A DNA stretch of 63,079 nt, from the NCBI RefSeq assembly GCF_008011855.1, contig NZ_VOUX01000025.1, forward strand, positions 1-63,079. Direction: 5' to 3'. The notes under the pieces were generated by a model. It made no database searches, had not been told where the DNA came from, and saw only the letters and a list, made by a program, of their open reading frames with translations. A program made the translations under genes and the position numbers. The DNA is from Serratia bockelmannii. GTDB lineage: Bacteria > Pseudomonadota > Gammaproteobacteria > Enterobacterales > Enterobacteriaceae. Of the stretch, positions 10,474 to 21,658 are shown one piece after another (position 1 is the stretch's first letter; each line of letters starts with the position of its first letter).

Positions 10474-11009
10474 GCGCACACGTCCTGCGGCAGGAAGCTC
10501 TGGATATGGCGCACGGTATCGGCGATCACCGCGTCCAGCGGCTGATTGATATCGATCGCCATCACGTCGTTCTCGTCGGCGCCCGGTTGCTCCAGCGCGG
10601 CGAACTGGGTGACCAGCATCTGCGGCTTGAAGAAGTGGCCGTTGCGCGCCGCCAGGCGGGATTCGATCACCGGGAACTCACCGTGCAGATAGATGAATGA
10701 CAGGTTGCCGTTGCCGGCGCGCAGGCGGTCGCGATACTGCTTTTTCAACGCCGAACAGACGATGATCGACACGTTGTTGGTGCGCTGCATGGCGAAGGCG
10801 GCGTCGTTGAGCGCGGCCAGCCACGGCGCGCGATCGTCGTCGTTCAACGCTTCGCCGGCGGCCATCTTCAGGATATTGCTGCGCGGGTGCAGGAAGTCGC
10901 CGTCGAGGAAGCCGGCGGAGAGTTGGCGGGCCGCGGCGGCGGCGACGGCGGACTTGCCGCTGCCGGAAACGCCCATAACGACGTAAATACGATTTTGATT
11001 GTTGGTCAT
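10470..11009 (-). CDS. gntK: Gluconokinase
   Basis: GntK phosphorylates gluconate to 6-phosphogluconate with ATP in the cytoplasm. The 179-residue product has the P-loop VMGVSGSGKS near its N-terminus and the conserved DGDFLHPRSNILKMAAGEAL and CSALKKQYRD segments. The ATG at 11009 is chosen because GGAG lies just upstream; an in-frame ATG at 11027 would bury that site. It is the first gene of the operon, about 50 bp downstream of two tandem GntR operators, and overlaps gntU by 4 bases. No gntR gene lies in the window. Confidence 0.97.
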   Translation of the reverse strand: MTNNQNRIYVVMGVSGSGKSAVAAAAARQLSAGFLDGDFLHPRSNILKMAAGEALNDDDRAPWLAALNDAAFAMQRTNNVSIIVCSALKKQYRDRLRAGNGNLSFIYLHGEFPVIESRLAARNGHFFKPQMLVTQFAALEQPGADENDVMAIDINQPLDAVIADTVRHIQSFLPQDVCA

Positions 11010-11056
11010 GGCTTGGCTCCAAAACACCGGGTGACGTTACCTTCGTTCAGTCTGAT

Positions 11057-11084
11057 TGTTACCGGTAACATGTTATCGGTAACA
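11057..11084 (-). promoter_or_regulatory. Two abutting GntR operators upstream of gntK
   Basis: TGTTACCGGTAACA at 11057-11070 is a perfect palindrome, directly followed by the near-perfect TGTTATCGGTAACA at 11071-11084. Both fit the known GntR operator core (ATGTTACCGGTAACAT). Their position shortly before gntK implies gluconate-inducible control of gntK-gntU-edd-eda. Confidence 0.88.
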
Positions 11085-11261
11085 TTGTCGAAGGAAGTTT
11101 GAGCGGTTGCAATGGGCTTTCGCCGTGAGGATCGTTAACTGTGATCGGCTTCAAGCTTTTTGCCTGTGTGCTAAACAGGATGCCGACAGCCTGTTACATG
11201 CTGACAACAGAGCATGGCAGGGGAGCAGGGGCGCGCTGGGGCGCCCCTCGGATGGGCTGGA

Positions 11262-12092
11262 TCAGCGCACGCCGCCGTAGGCCAGGCTGATCTCTTTCGC
11301 CGCGTGGATCACCAGCGCGCCCAGCTCGATCACGCGATCGTCGGTGATGCGCGACACCGGGCCGGAGATGGAAATGGCGGCGAAGGCTTCGCGGTGCTCG
11401 TCGAAGATGCAGGCCGCCACGCAGCGCAGGCCGAGCGCGTGCTCTTCGTCGTCAAAGGAGAAGCCCTGTTTGCGGATCTGCGCCAGCCCCTCTTTCAGGT
11501 TGTGTGGCGTCAGGGTATGCGGCGTGTAGGTGTGCATGCCTTTCTTGTGCAGCAGTTTGGTCACCTGATCGTCCGGCAGGGTGGCGAGGAACGCTTTGCC
11601 GGCGCCGGAGGCGTGCATCGGCAGTTTGCCGCCGATCGGCGCCGACATGCGCATCAGCGCCGTGCACTGCACCTGATCGATGATGATCGCCTGGTACTCG
11701 CTGGTATCCAGCACCGCCAGGTTGACGGTTTCGCCGGACTCCTCCATCAGGCGGCGCAGCGTCGGATGCACCATCGCCAGCAGGTTGCGGCTTTGCAGGA
11801 AGCTGCTGCCGACCACAAAGGCGTGCGAGCCGATGGTCCACAGGCCGAGATCGCCGACCTGGCGCACGAATCCCTGCTGCTGCATGGTGGTGAGCAGGCG
11901 GTGAGTAGTGGAATTCGGCAGGCCGGCCTGCTGGGCCAGATCGGTCAGCGCCACGTTGCCCTGGGCTTCCGAAATGTATTCCAACAGTTTCAGGCCACGG
12001 GTCAACGATTGTACCTGACCGGTCGCCGCACTGGCGGCGGGGGCTGCTGCGCGGGGCTTCTTGCCGCGCTTGGCGGGAGCAGGGGTGGCCAT
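11262..12092 (-). CDS. iclR: IclR, repressor of the glyoxylate-shunt operon
   Basis: IclR represses aceBAK; ligands such as glyoxylate and pyruvate are known to tune its binding. The 276-residue protein has an N-terminal winged helix-turn-helix (LTDLAQQAGLPNSTTHRLL) and a C-terminal effector domain with SAPIGGKLPMHASGAGKAFLA and HALGLRCVAACIFDEH. The start at 12092 gives MATPAPAKRGKKPR, matching E. coli IclR; a longer frame to 12188 would add 32 unconserved residues. It is separated from aceK by the gnt/edd/eda block and is divergent from metH, as in E. coli. Confidence 0.97.
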   Translation of the reverse strand: MATPAPAKRGKKPRAAAPAASAATGQVQSLTRGLKLLEYISEAQGNVALTDLAQQAGLPNSTTHRLLTTMQQQGFVRQVGDLGLWTIGSHAFVVGSSFLQSRNLLAMVHPTLRRLMEESGETVNLAVLDTSEYQAIIIDQVQCTALMRMSAPIGGKLPMHASGAGKAFLATLPDDQVTKLLHKKGMHTYTPHTLTPHNLKEGLAQIRKQGFSFDDEEHALGLRCVAACIFDEHREAFAAISISGPVSRITDDRVIELGALVIHAAKEISLAYGGVR

Positions 12093-12303
12093 GGGTGAGA
12101 TTCCTTTTTCCGTATGATGGAATTCATTTTCGTTTTTTGTCGATGAATTGCAAGCCGCCGTCAGCTCATCGGAGGTGTTGACGCACAACCTGAAAAACTC
12201 TCAATTGTCGCCTGGCCCTTTGTCCTTACAAGCTGTGCTAGGATGACTCGTTGGTTTTTGCGGCAGTTGAGCAATGGGCTGGATGGCAATGGAAGGGGTT
12301 ACA
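12093..12303. promoter_or_regulatory. iclR-metH divergent intergenic region
   Basis: This 211-bp region must hold both divergent promoters. A possible -10 TAGGAT is at 12239-12244 for metH. A half-site resembling the MetR target (TGAAAAACTCTCA) is near 12190, but it is too weak to call. The metH ribosome site GGAAGGGG is at 12291-12298. Confidence 0.4.
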
Positions 12304-15984
<3,681 letters not shown>

Positions 15985-15995
15985 CTTTCCTCTTT

Positions 15996-16017
15996 AAGGG
16001 CGCAGCGATGCGCCCTT
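15996..16017. terminator. Hairpin between convergent metH and the UTRA regulator gene
   Basis: AAGGGCGCA-GCGA-TGCGCCCTT is a strong stem just past the metH stop and close to the convergent regulator stop. The T tracts on both sides are poor, so it may be a weak bidirectional terminator. Confidence 0.6.
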
Positions 16018-16022
16018 GTCAT

Positions 16023-16733
16023 TTACAGCGCTTCCACATCGATGTGCAGCGCGTCGTACCGCCAATACTCCAGGTCACAATCGATCACCCTGTCGTGCTG
16101 ATCGCGATTCACCCGCGTAATGAACAGCGCCGGGCTGCCGTAGGTCACCTTCAGCATGGCGGCGGCCTGCTGCGGCAGCAGGGTGGGCAGCATGTCGAAA
16201 CGCACCCGGCCGTAGTGAATGCCGTAGCGCGCGGCGTACAGCGCGGTCAGCGACTGGGTCAGATCTTCGTCCAGAATGCCGGGGAAATAGGACGGATTGA
16301 GGTAGTGCTCGCAGTACAGCACCGCGCGCCCGTCGATGTAGCGCAGTCGGCGAATGCGATAGGCCTGCGCGCCGGGAGGCAGCGCCAGACGGCCGGCCAG
16401 CGGCGCGTCGAGCGTGACGACCGCGCTGTCGATCGCTTCGGTATGCGCGGCGCGCCCCTGCTGCTGCGCCATGGCGTGAAAATGGCTGCGCTGCAGCGGG
16501 TTGTAGATCAAACGTGGCGGCGAGATGAACCAGCCGCGCCGCACCTGGCGGTAGATGACGCCCTGCGCCTCCAACTGGCCGAGCGCCTCCTGCAAGGTAA
16601 TGCGGGTGGTGGCGAATTGCTCGCTCAGGGCGCGTTCGGAGGGCAGCTTGCCGTCCACGGCGAACTCGCCGGCGGTGATGCGGGCGCTCAGCGTTTGGCA
16701 GATGGTGGCGACGGTCGTCGGTGCTTCACTCAT
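16023..16733 (-). CDS. GntR-family regulator with UTRA domain (PhnR-like)
   Basis: The 236-residue protein starts with a winged helix-turn-helix (KLPSERALSEQFATTRITLQEAL) and ends in a UTRA ligand-binding domain (VLYCEHYLNPSYFPGIL; DLEYWRYDALHIDVEAL). This is the HutC type of GntR regulator. It resembles PhnR, which sits beside the aminoethylphosphonate importer genes phnSTUV in Salmonella. Here it is divergent from an ABC importer operon, and a 14-bp palindrome lies between them (16881-16894). It is inferred to repress that operon until a phosphorus-containing substrate binds. The ligand is unknown. Confidence 0.85.
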   Translation of the reverse strand: MSEAPTTVATICQTLSARITAGEFAVDGKLPSERALSEQFATTRITLQEALGQLEAQGVIYRQVRRGWFISPPRLIYNPLQRSHFHAMAQQQGRAAHTEAIDSAVVTLDAPLAGRLALPPGAQAYRIRRLRYIDGRAVLYCEHYLNPSYFPGILDEDLTQSLTALYAARYGIHYGRVRFDMLPTLLPQQAAAMLKVTYGSPALFITRVNRDQHDRVIDCDLEYWRYDALHIDVEAL

Positions 16734-16880
16734 ACAGCGGGTGTCCCGTTTCAGTGCGTTTGGCCTTCCTTAAGGTAGACCAGCGTCGCGTTTTCGCCGT
16801 TGCAATGGGTGATAAAACTGTCGCTTTTTTAAGCTGACATATAATTATCACATTCGTCCGTTAGATTGGTTTGGTCCTTG

Positions 16881-16894
16881 CTGGACTAGTCCAG
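16881..16894 (+). promoter_or_regulatory. Perfect palindrome, likely operator of the UTRA regulator
   Basis: CTGGACTAGTCCAG is a perfect 14-bp palindrome about 35 bp before the binding-protein gene. Its core TGGACTAGTCCA resembles known HutC/PhnF-type operators of the form TGGTNTANACCA. It lies in the divergent promoter region. Confidence 0.6.
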
Positions 16895-16926
16895 CCATCC
16901 CCACACTACCACCTGGAGCATCAGTT

Positions 16927-17988
16927 ATGAAACGTTTGTGCGCTTCTGTGTTAACCAGTGCCATCGTGTTATCCAGCCAGATGAGCTGGGCCGCGGATAC
17001 CGATCTGGCGGCGCTGGAGCAGGCCGCGAAGAAAGAAGGCGAAGTCAACAGCGTCGGCATGCCGGACAGCTGGGCCAACTGGAAAGGCACCTGGCAAGAT
17101 CTGTTGAGCAAGTACGGCCTGAAGCATGTCGATACCGACATGAGCTCCGCGCAGGAGATCGCCAAATTCGATGCGGAAAAGAACAACGCTACGGCGGACA
17201 TCGGTGACGTCGGCGCGGCCTTTGGCCCGGTGGCGGTGCAGAAGGGCGTAACGCAGCCCTACAAACCCTCTACCTGGGATCAGGTGCCGGACTGGGCGAA
17301 AGACAAAGACGGGCACTGGGCGCTGGCTTACACCGGCACCATCGCCTTTATCATCAATAAACAGCAGGTGAAAGACATCCCGCACAGCTGGGCCGATCTG
17401 CTCAAGGGCAGCTATCAGGTCACCATCGGCGACGTCGGCACCGCGTCGCAGGCGGCCAGCGGCGTGCTGGCCGCCACCTACGCCATGGGCGGCAACGAGA
17501 AAAACCTCAAGCCGGGCCTGGAATTCTTCGGCAAGCTGGCCAAGGCCGGCCGCCTGAGCCTGAGTAACCCGGTGATCGCATCGCTGGAGAAAGGGGAAGT
17601 GCAGGTTGGCGTGGTGTGGGACTTCAACGGCCTGAACTACCGCGATCAGATCGACAAAACCCGTTTTGAAGTGCTGATCCCGTCGGACGGCTCGATCACC
17701 TCCGGCTACACCACCATCATCAATAAATACGCCAAGCACCCGAACGCCGCCAAGCTGGCGCGCGAATACATCTTCTCCGACGCCGGCCAGATCAACCTGG
17801 CGCGCGGCTATGCCCGCCCGATCCGCGCCGAACATCTGACGCTGCCGGACGACGTCAAGGCCAAGCTGCTGCCGGCCGAGCAGTACAAGAATGCGCACCC
17901 GATCGCCGATCCGGCGGCCTGGGAACAGAGCGCCAAAGCGCTGCCGCGCCTGTGGCAGGAAAACGTCATTATGTTTATGCAGCAGTGA
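16927..17988 (+). CDS. ABC importer periplasmic binding protein
   Basis: The 353-residue protein has a signal peptide (MKRLCASVLTSAIVLSS..SWA|A) and the fold signature of family 1/6 extracellular solute-binding proteins (iron, spermidine/putrescine and PhnS-like). Segments such as DIGDVGAAFGPVAV, LAYTGTIAFIINKQQV and EYIFSDAGQINLARGYARPIR support this. It would capture a substrate in the periplasm for the permeases at 18806 and 19669. It is the first gene of a five-gene operon. The substrate cannot be read from sequence; the partner regulator and hydrolase point to a phosphonate or phosphate ester. Confidence 0.85.
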   Translation: MKRLCASVLTSAIVLSSQMSWAADTDLAALEQAAKKEGEVNSVGMPDSWANWKGTWQDLLSKYGLKHVDTDMSSAQEIAKFDAEKNNATADIGDVGAAFGPVAVQKGVTQPYKPSTWDQVPDWAKDKDGHWALAYTGTIAFIINKQQVKDIPHSWADLLKGSYQVTIGDVGTASQAASGVLAATYAMGGNEKNLKPGLEFFGKLAKAGRLSLSNPVIASLEKGEVQVGVVWDFNGLNYRDQIDKTRFEVLIPSDGSITSGYTTIINKYAKHPNAAKLAREYIFSDAGQINLARGYARPIRAEHLTLPDDVKAKLLPAEQYKNAHPIADPAAWEQSAKALPRLWQENVIMFMQQ

Positions 17989-17999
17989 GTTAACGCACC

Positions 18000-18809
18000 A
18001 TGAAAACGATCCTCGTGCTGCTGGACGGCCTCAACTACCGGGTGGCGCACGACGCCATGGGGTATCTGCAGGCCGAATGTGCGGCGGGACGCGGGCGGTT
18101 GTACCTGCTGGAGAGCGAGTTGCCCTCGCTCTCCCGGCCGCTGTATGAATGCATCCTCACCGGCGTCACGCCGGTGGAGAGCGGCGTGGTGCACAACCAC
18201 GTCTCGCGCCTTTCTCATCAACAAAGCGTGTTTCATTACGCGCGCGCCGCCGGGCTGACCACCGCCGCCGCCGCGTATCATTGGTTCAGCGAATTGTATA
18301 ACCGCACGCCGTTCGACGCCGCGCGCGACCGCCACACCGACGCTCCCGAGCTGCCGATTCAGCACGGCCATTTCTATTACGACGACGGCTATCCCGACAG
18401 CCATCTGTTCGACGACGCCGAAAGCCTGCGCCAGCGTCATCAGCCGGATTTCCTGCTGATCCACCCGATGAACATCGACGACGCCGGGCACCGCTTCGGC
18501 CTCTCTTCGCCGCAGTACCGCAACGCGGCGCGGCGCGCCGACGGCTCGCTGTCGCGCTACCTGCCCGAGTGGCTGGCGGCCGGTTATCAGGTGCTGGTCA
18601 CTGCCGACCACGGCATGAACGACGATCGCAGCCACGGCGGGGTGTTGCCGGAAGAGCGCCAGGTGCCGCTGTTCGTGTTCGGCGCGGGCTTCAGCCTGGA
18701 CGACGCCGATCCGCAGCAAACCGAGCTGTGCGGCACGATCTGCGATCTGCTGCAGGCGGCGCATGACAAGCCGCGCTGCCGGGCGCTGCTGGCGCAGGAT
18801 GCGCGATGA
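18000..18809 (+). CDS. Cytoplasmic alkaline-phosphatase-superfamily hydrolase
   Basis: The 269-residue protein belongs to the nucleotide pyrophosphatase/phosphodiesterase branch of the alkaline phosphatase superfamily. Metal-ligand motifs are visible: LVLLDGLN near the N-terminus (Asp9), NIDDAGHRFG (Asp/His), TADHGMNDD (Asp-His) and SHGG. A Ser/Thr nucleophile probably lies in LPSLSRPLYE. There is no signal peptide, so it should act on substrate already imported. It starts 12 bases after the binding-protein stop and overlaps the next permease as ATGA. It might be a phosphonate, phosphodiester or phosphomonoester hydrolase; which is not decided. Confidence 0.85.
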   Translation: MKTILVLLDGLNYRVAHDAMGYLQAECAAGRGRLYLLESELPSLSRPLYECILTGVTPVESGVVHNHVSRLSHQQSVFHYARAAGLTTAAAAYHWFSELYNRTPFDAARDRHTDAPELPIQHGHFYYDDGYPDSHLFDDAESLRQRHQPDFLLIHPMNIDDAGHRFGLSSPQYRNAARRADGSLSRYLPEWLAAGYQVLVTADHGMNDDRSHGGVLPEERQVPLFVFGAGFSLDDADPQQTELCGTICDLLQAAHDKPRCRALLAQDAR

Positions 18810-19651
18810 ACAGCAAAACCAAATGGATCGCCGCACTGTGCCTGCTGCCGTTTATCGTGCTGTTCGGCGCGTTTCAGATCGCCCCGCTGGTGTGGATCGC
18901 GGTTCACAGCTTTTTCAGCGAGACCAGCAGCTGGGGATGGGGCAACTATGTCGATATCCTCACGTCGCCGTTCTACCTGCAGGCCTTTCAGTTCTCACTG
19001 GAGATCTCGCTGTGGTCGAGCGTCTACGGCTTGCTGATTGCATTAGTGGGCAGTTACTCACTTCGCCAGCTCGGCCAGACCCGCTTTCATGACTTCGTGA
19101 TGTCGTTCACCAACATGACCAGCAACTTCGCCGGGGTGCCGCTGGCGTTCGCCTTCGTCATTCTGTTGGGGTTGAACGGCTGCCTGACGCTGCTGCTGCG
19201 CAAATACGGTTTGATGGAGAGCTTCAACCTCTATTCGAAGAGCGGCTTGATCGTGCTGTATACCTACTTCCAGATCCCGTTGGGCGTGCTGTTGCTGTAT
19301 CCGGCGTTCGATGCGCTGCGCGCCGATTGGCGTGAGTCGGCGGCGCTGCTCGGCGCCGGCCCCTGGCGCTACTGGCGGCATATCGGCCTGCCGGTGCTGG
19401 CGCCGGCGCTGATGGGCACCTTCGTCATCCTGCTGGCCAACGCGCTGGGCGCCTACGCCACGGTGTACGCGCTGACCACCGGCAACTTCAACGTGATCCC
19501 GATCCGCATCTCGGCGTTGGTGGCGGGGGACATCTCCCTCGATCCGAACCTGGCCAGCGCGCTGGCGATGCTGCTGGTGGTGATGATGGCGTTTATCACG
19601 GTAATCCACCAATGGATGCTGCGCAGGAGCTACCTCAATGCGCGCTCATAA
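18806..19651 (+). CDS. ABC importer inner-membrane permease 1
   Basis: The 281-residue protein has about six membrane segments and the permease-coupling (EAA) loop, seen as RESAALLGAGPWRYWRHIGLP. It resembles PotB/PhnU-type permeases. Its ATG overlaps the hydrolase stop by 4 bases (ATGA), so the two are translationally coupled. It should form the channel with the second permease, 17 bases downstream. Confidence 0.87.
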   Translation: MNSKTKWIAALCLLPFIVLFGAFQIAPLVWIAVHSFFSETSSWGWGNYVDILTSPFYLQAFQFSLEISLWSSVYGLLIALVGSYSLRQLGQTRFHDFVMSFTNMTSNFAGVPLAFAFVILLGLNGCLTLLLRKYGLMESFNLYSKSGLIVLYTYFQIPLGVLLLYPAFDALRADWRESAALLGAGPWRYWRHIGLPVLAPALMGTFVILLANALGAYATVYALTTGNFNVIPIRISALVAGDISLDPNLASALAMLLVVMMAFITVIHQWMLRRSYLNARS

Positions 19652-19668
19652 TCGGATGGAGAATGCTC

Positions 19669-20454
19669 ATGTCGCGTGCTGAACGCCTCTATCATCGCAC
19701 GGTGACCGGCCTGCTGCTGCTGATCCTGCTGCTGCCGCTGGCGGCGACGCTGATTTATGCGCTGGCCACCCAGTGGGGCGCCACCATTTTACCGGACGGT
19801 TTTACCCTGAAGTGGCTGACGGCGCTGTGGAGCGACCCGCGCTTTTTGCAGGCGCTGTGGCATTCGCTGCTGATCTGCTTCGGCACGCTGCTGCTGTCGG
19901 TGGTGGTGATCCTGCCGGCGATGTTTGTGATTGCTTACTATTTTCCCAAGCTGGACGCGGTGATGAACGTGCTGATCCTGCTGCCGTTCGCCGTGCCGCC
20001 GGTGGTGTCGGCGGTGGGGCTGATGCAGCTGTTCGCCGCCGATCCGCTGCCGCTGCTCGGCACCCCCTGGATTTTAGTCGGCTGCTATTTCACCATCGCG
20101 CTGCCGTTTATCTACCGCGCCATCAGCAACAACATGCAGGCGATCAACCTGCGCGATCTGATGGACGCCGCCCACCTGCTCGGCGCCAGTACCTGGCAGG
20201 CGGCGCTGTGGGTGGTGCTGCCGAACCTGCGCAAGGGCGGAACGATCGCCGTGTTACTGTCATTCTCGTTCCTGATCGGTGAGTTCGTGTTCGCCAACCT
20301 GCTGGTGGGCAGCCAGTATGAAACGCTGCAGGTCTACCTGTTCAACATGCGCAACGGCAGCGGGCATTTCACCAGCGCGCTGGTCATCTCCTATTTCGCC
20401 GTGGTGCTGCTCGTCACCTGGCTGGCGAACCTGCTGAATAAAAACAAGGGTTAA
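19669..20454 (+). CDS. ABC importer inner-membrane permease 2
   Basis: The 261-residue protein is a PotC/PhnV-like permease with about six membrane segments and the coupling loop RDLMDAAHLLGASTWQAALW. The ATG at 19669 is preferred because it lies 8 bases from GGATGGA; a longer frame would reach back into permease 1. The ATPase gene starts 4 bases after its stop. Confidence 0.87.
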   Translation: MSRAERLYHRTVTGLLLLILLLPLAATLIYALATQWGATILPDGFTLKWLTALWSDPRFLQALWHSLLICFGTLLLSVVVILPAMFVIAYYFPKLDAVMNVLILLPFAVPPVVSAVGLMQLFAADPLPLLGTPWILVGCYFTIALPFIYRAISNNMQAINLRDLMDAAHLLGASTWQAALWVVLPNLRKGGTIAVLLSFSFLIGEFVFANLLVGSQYETLQVYLFNMRNGSGHFTSALVISYFAVVLLVTWLANLLNKNKG

Positions 20455-20458
20455 CCCG

Positions 20459-21451
20459 ATGGCTTATCTCAACGTCACCCGCCTGAACAAACACTATGGC
20501 CAGACCCAGGTGTTTCAGGATATCGATTTCACCGCCGAAGAGGGGGAGTTCGTCACCCTGCTGGGGCCGAGCGGCTGCGGCAAATCGACGCTGCTGCGCT
20601 GCCTGGCCGGCCTGACCCCGGTCGACAGCGGGCAAATTTTATTGCAGGGCCAGGATCTGGTACCGCTGGCGCCGCAAAAGCGCGGCATCGGCATGGTGTT
20701 CCAAAGTTATGCGCTGTTCCCCAATATGACGGTGGAAGGCAACGTGGCATTCGGCCTGAAAATGCAGAAGCTGGCGGCCGGGCAGATCGGCCAGCGGGTG
20801 CAGGAGGTGCTGGCGCTGGTGGAGCTGAGCGATCTGGCGAAGCGCTATCCGCATCAGCTGTCGGGCGGCCAGTGTCAGCGCGTGGCGCTGGCGCGATCGC
20901 TGGTCACTCGCCCGCGTCTGCTGCTGCTCGACGAACCGCTGTCGGCGCTGGATGCGCGTATTCGCAAACACCTGCGCGAGCAGATCCGGCGCATTCAGCG
21001 CGAGCTGAACCTGACGGCGATCTTCGTCACCCACGATCAGGAAGAGGCGCTAACCTTGTCGGATCGCATCGTGCTGATGAACAAGGGGCAGATCGTGCAG
21101 AGCGGCGATGCGGAAACCCTGTATACCCAGCCGGCGGATGCCTTCGCCGCCGGTTTTATCGGCAACTACAACCTGCTGAGCGCCGAACAGGCCGGCCGCT
21201 TGACCGGGCGCAGCTATGTCGGCAAGGTGGCGATCCGCCCCGAGTCGATCGGCCTGTTGCCGGCCGGACAGGGGATCGGCGGGGTGATCCTGGGTCACAG
21301 TTTGCTCGGGAATGTGGTACGGTATCGGATTCAGGTTTGCGAGGTAGAATTGCTGGTTGACGTGCTCAACCGTTCGGTGGCCGACCTGCGGCCCGACGGC
21401 GCGGAAATTGGGCTACACTTGGAACCTGTTGTATTGCGGGAAGTTGCATGA
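20459..21451 (+). CDS. ABC importer ATPase subunit
   Basis: The 330-residue protein has a complete nucleotide-binding domain: Walker [11 protein letters not shown]-loop VFQSYALFPN, signature LSGGQCQRVALARS, Walker B LLLLDEP and switch FVTHDQEEAL. A C-terminal TOBE-like region follows (KVAIRPESIGLL). It is closest to PotA/PhnT/FbpC-type ATPases. It ends the regulator-linked operon. Function would be energising uptake of the substrate bound by the periplasmic protein. Confidence 0.9.
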   Translation: MAYLNVTRLNKHYGQTQVFQDIDFTAEEGEFVTLLGPSGCGKSTLLRCLAGLTPVDSGQILLQGQDLVPLAPQKRGIGMVFQSYALFPNMTVEGNVAFGLKMQKLAAGQIGQRVQEVLALVELSDLAKRYPHQLSGGQCQRVALARSLVTRPRLLLLDEPLSALDARIRKHLREQIRRIQRELNLTAIFVTHDQEEALTLSDRIVLMNKGQIVQSGDAETLYTQPADAFAAGFIGNYNLLSAEQAGRLTGRSYVGKVAIRPESIGLLPAGQGIGGVILGHSLLGNVVRYRIQVCEVELLVDVLNRSVADLRPDGAEIGLHLEPVVLREVA

Positions 21452-21658
21452 CTTCGCAGCGCGGCGCCGGGGCCTTCCCGCCGCCGCATTAACCCTTCTC
21501 TTCTGCGGTCTGCCGCCCGCCCGCTGTCCTGCCAGACCCACGCCCGGCAGGCGGGACCGCGCACTGTACCCGTCATCCTTTGGCTCGCCTCTCTGCGTCG
21601 CGTGACAAGCATCGGGTATCAGCCTCCTTTGGCCGGGCGTTAATGGAGCGTATCTTCC

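Noticed and set aside
16734..16926. Pho box upstream of the ABC importer operon
   Set aside because: No CTGTCAT-type direct repeats were found; the palindrome at 16881 is a better regulatory candidate.
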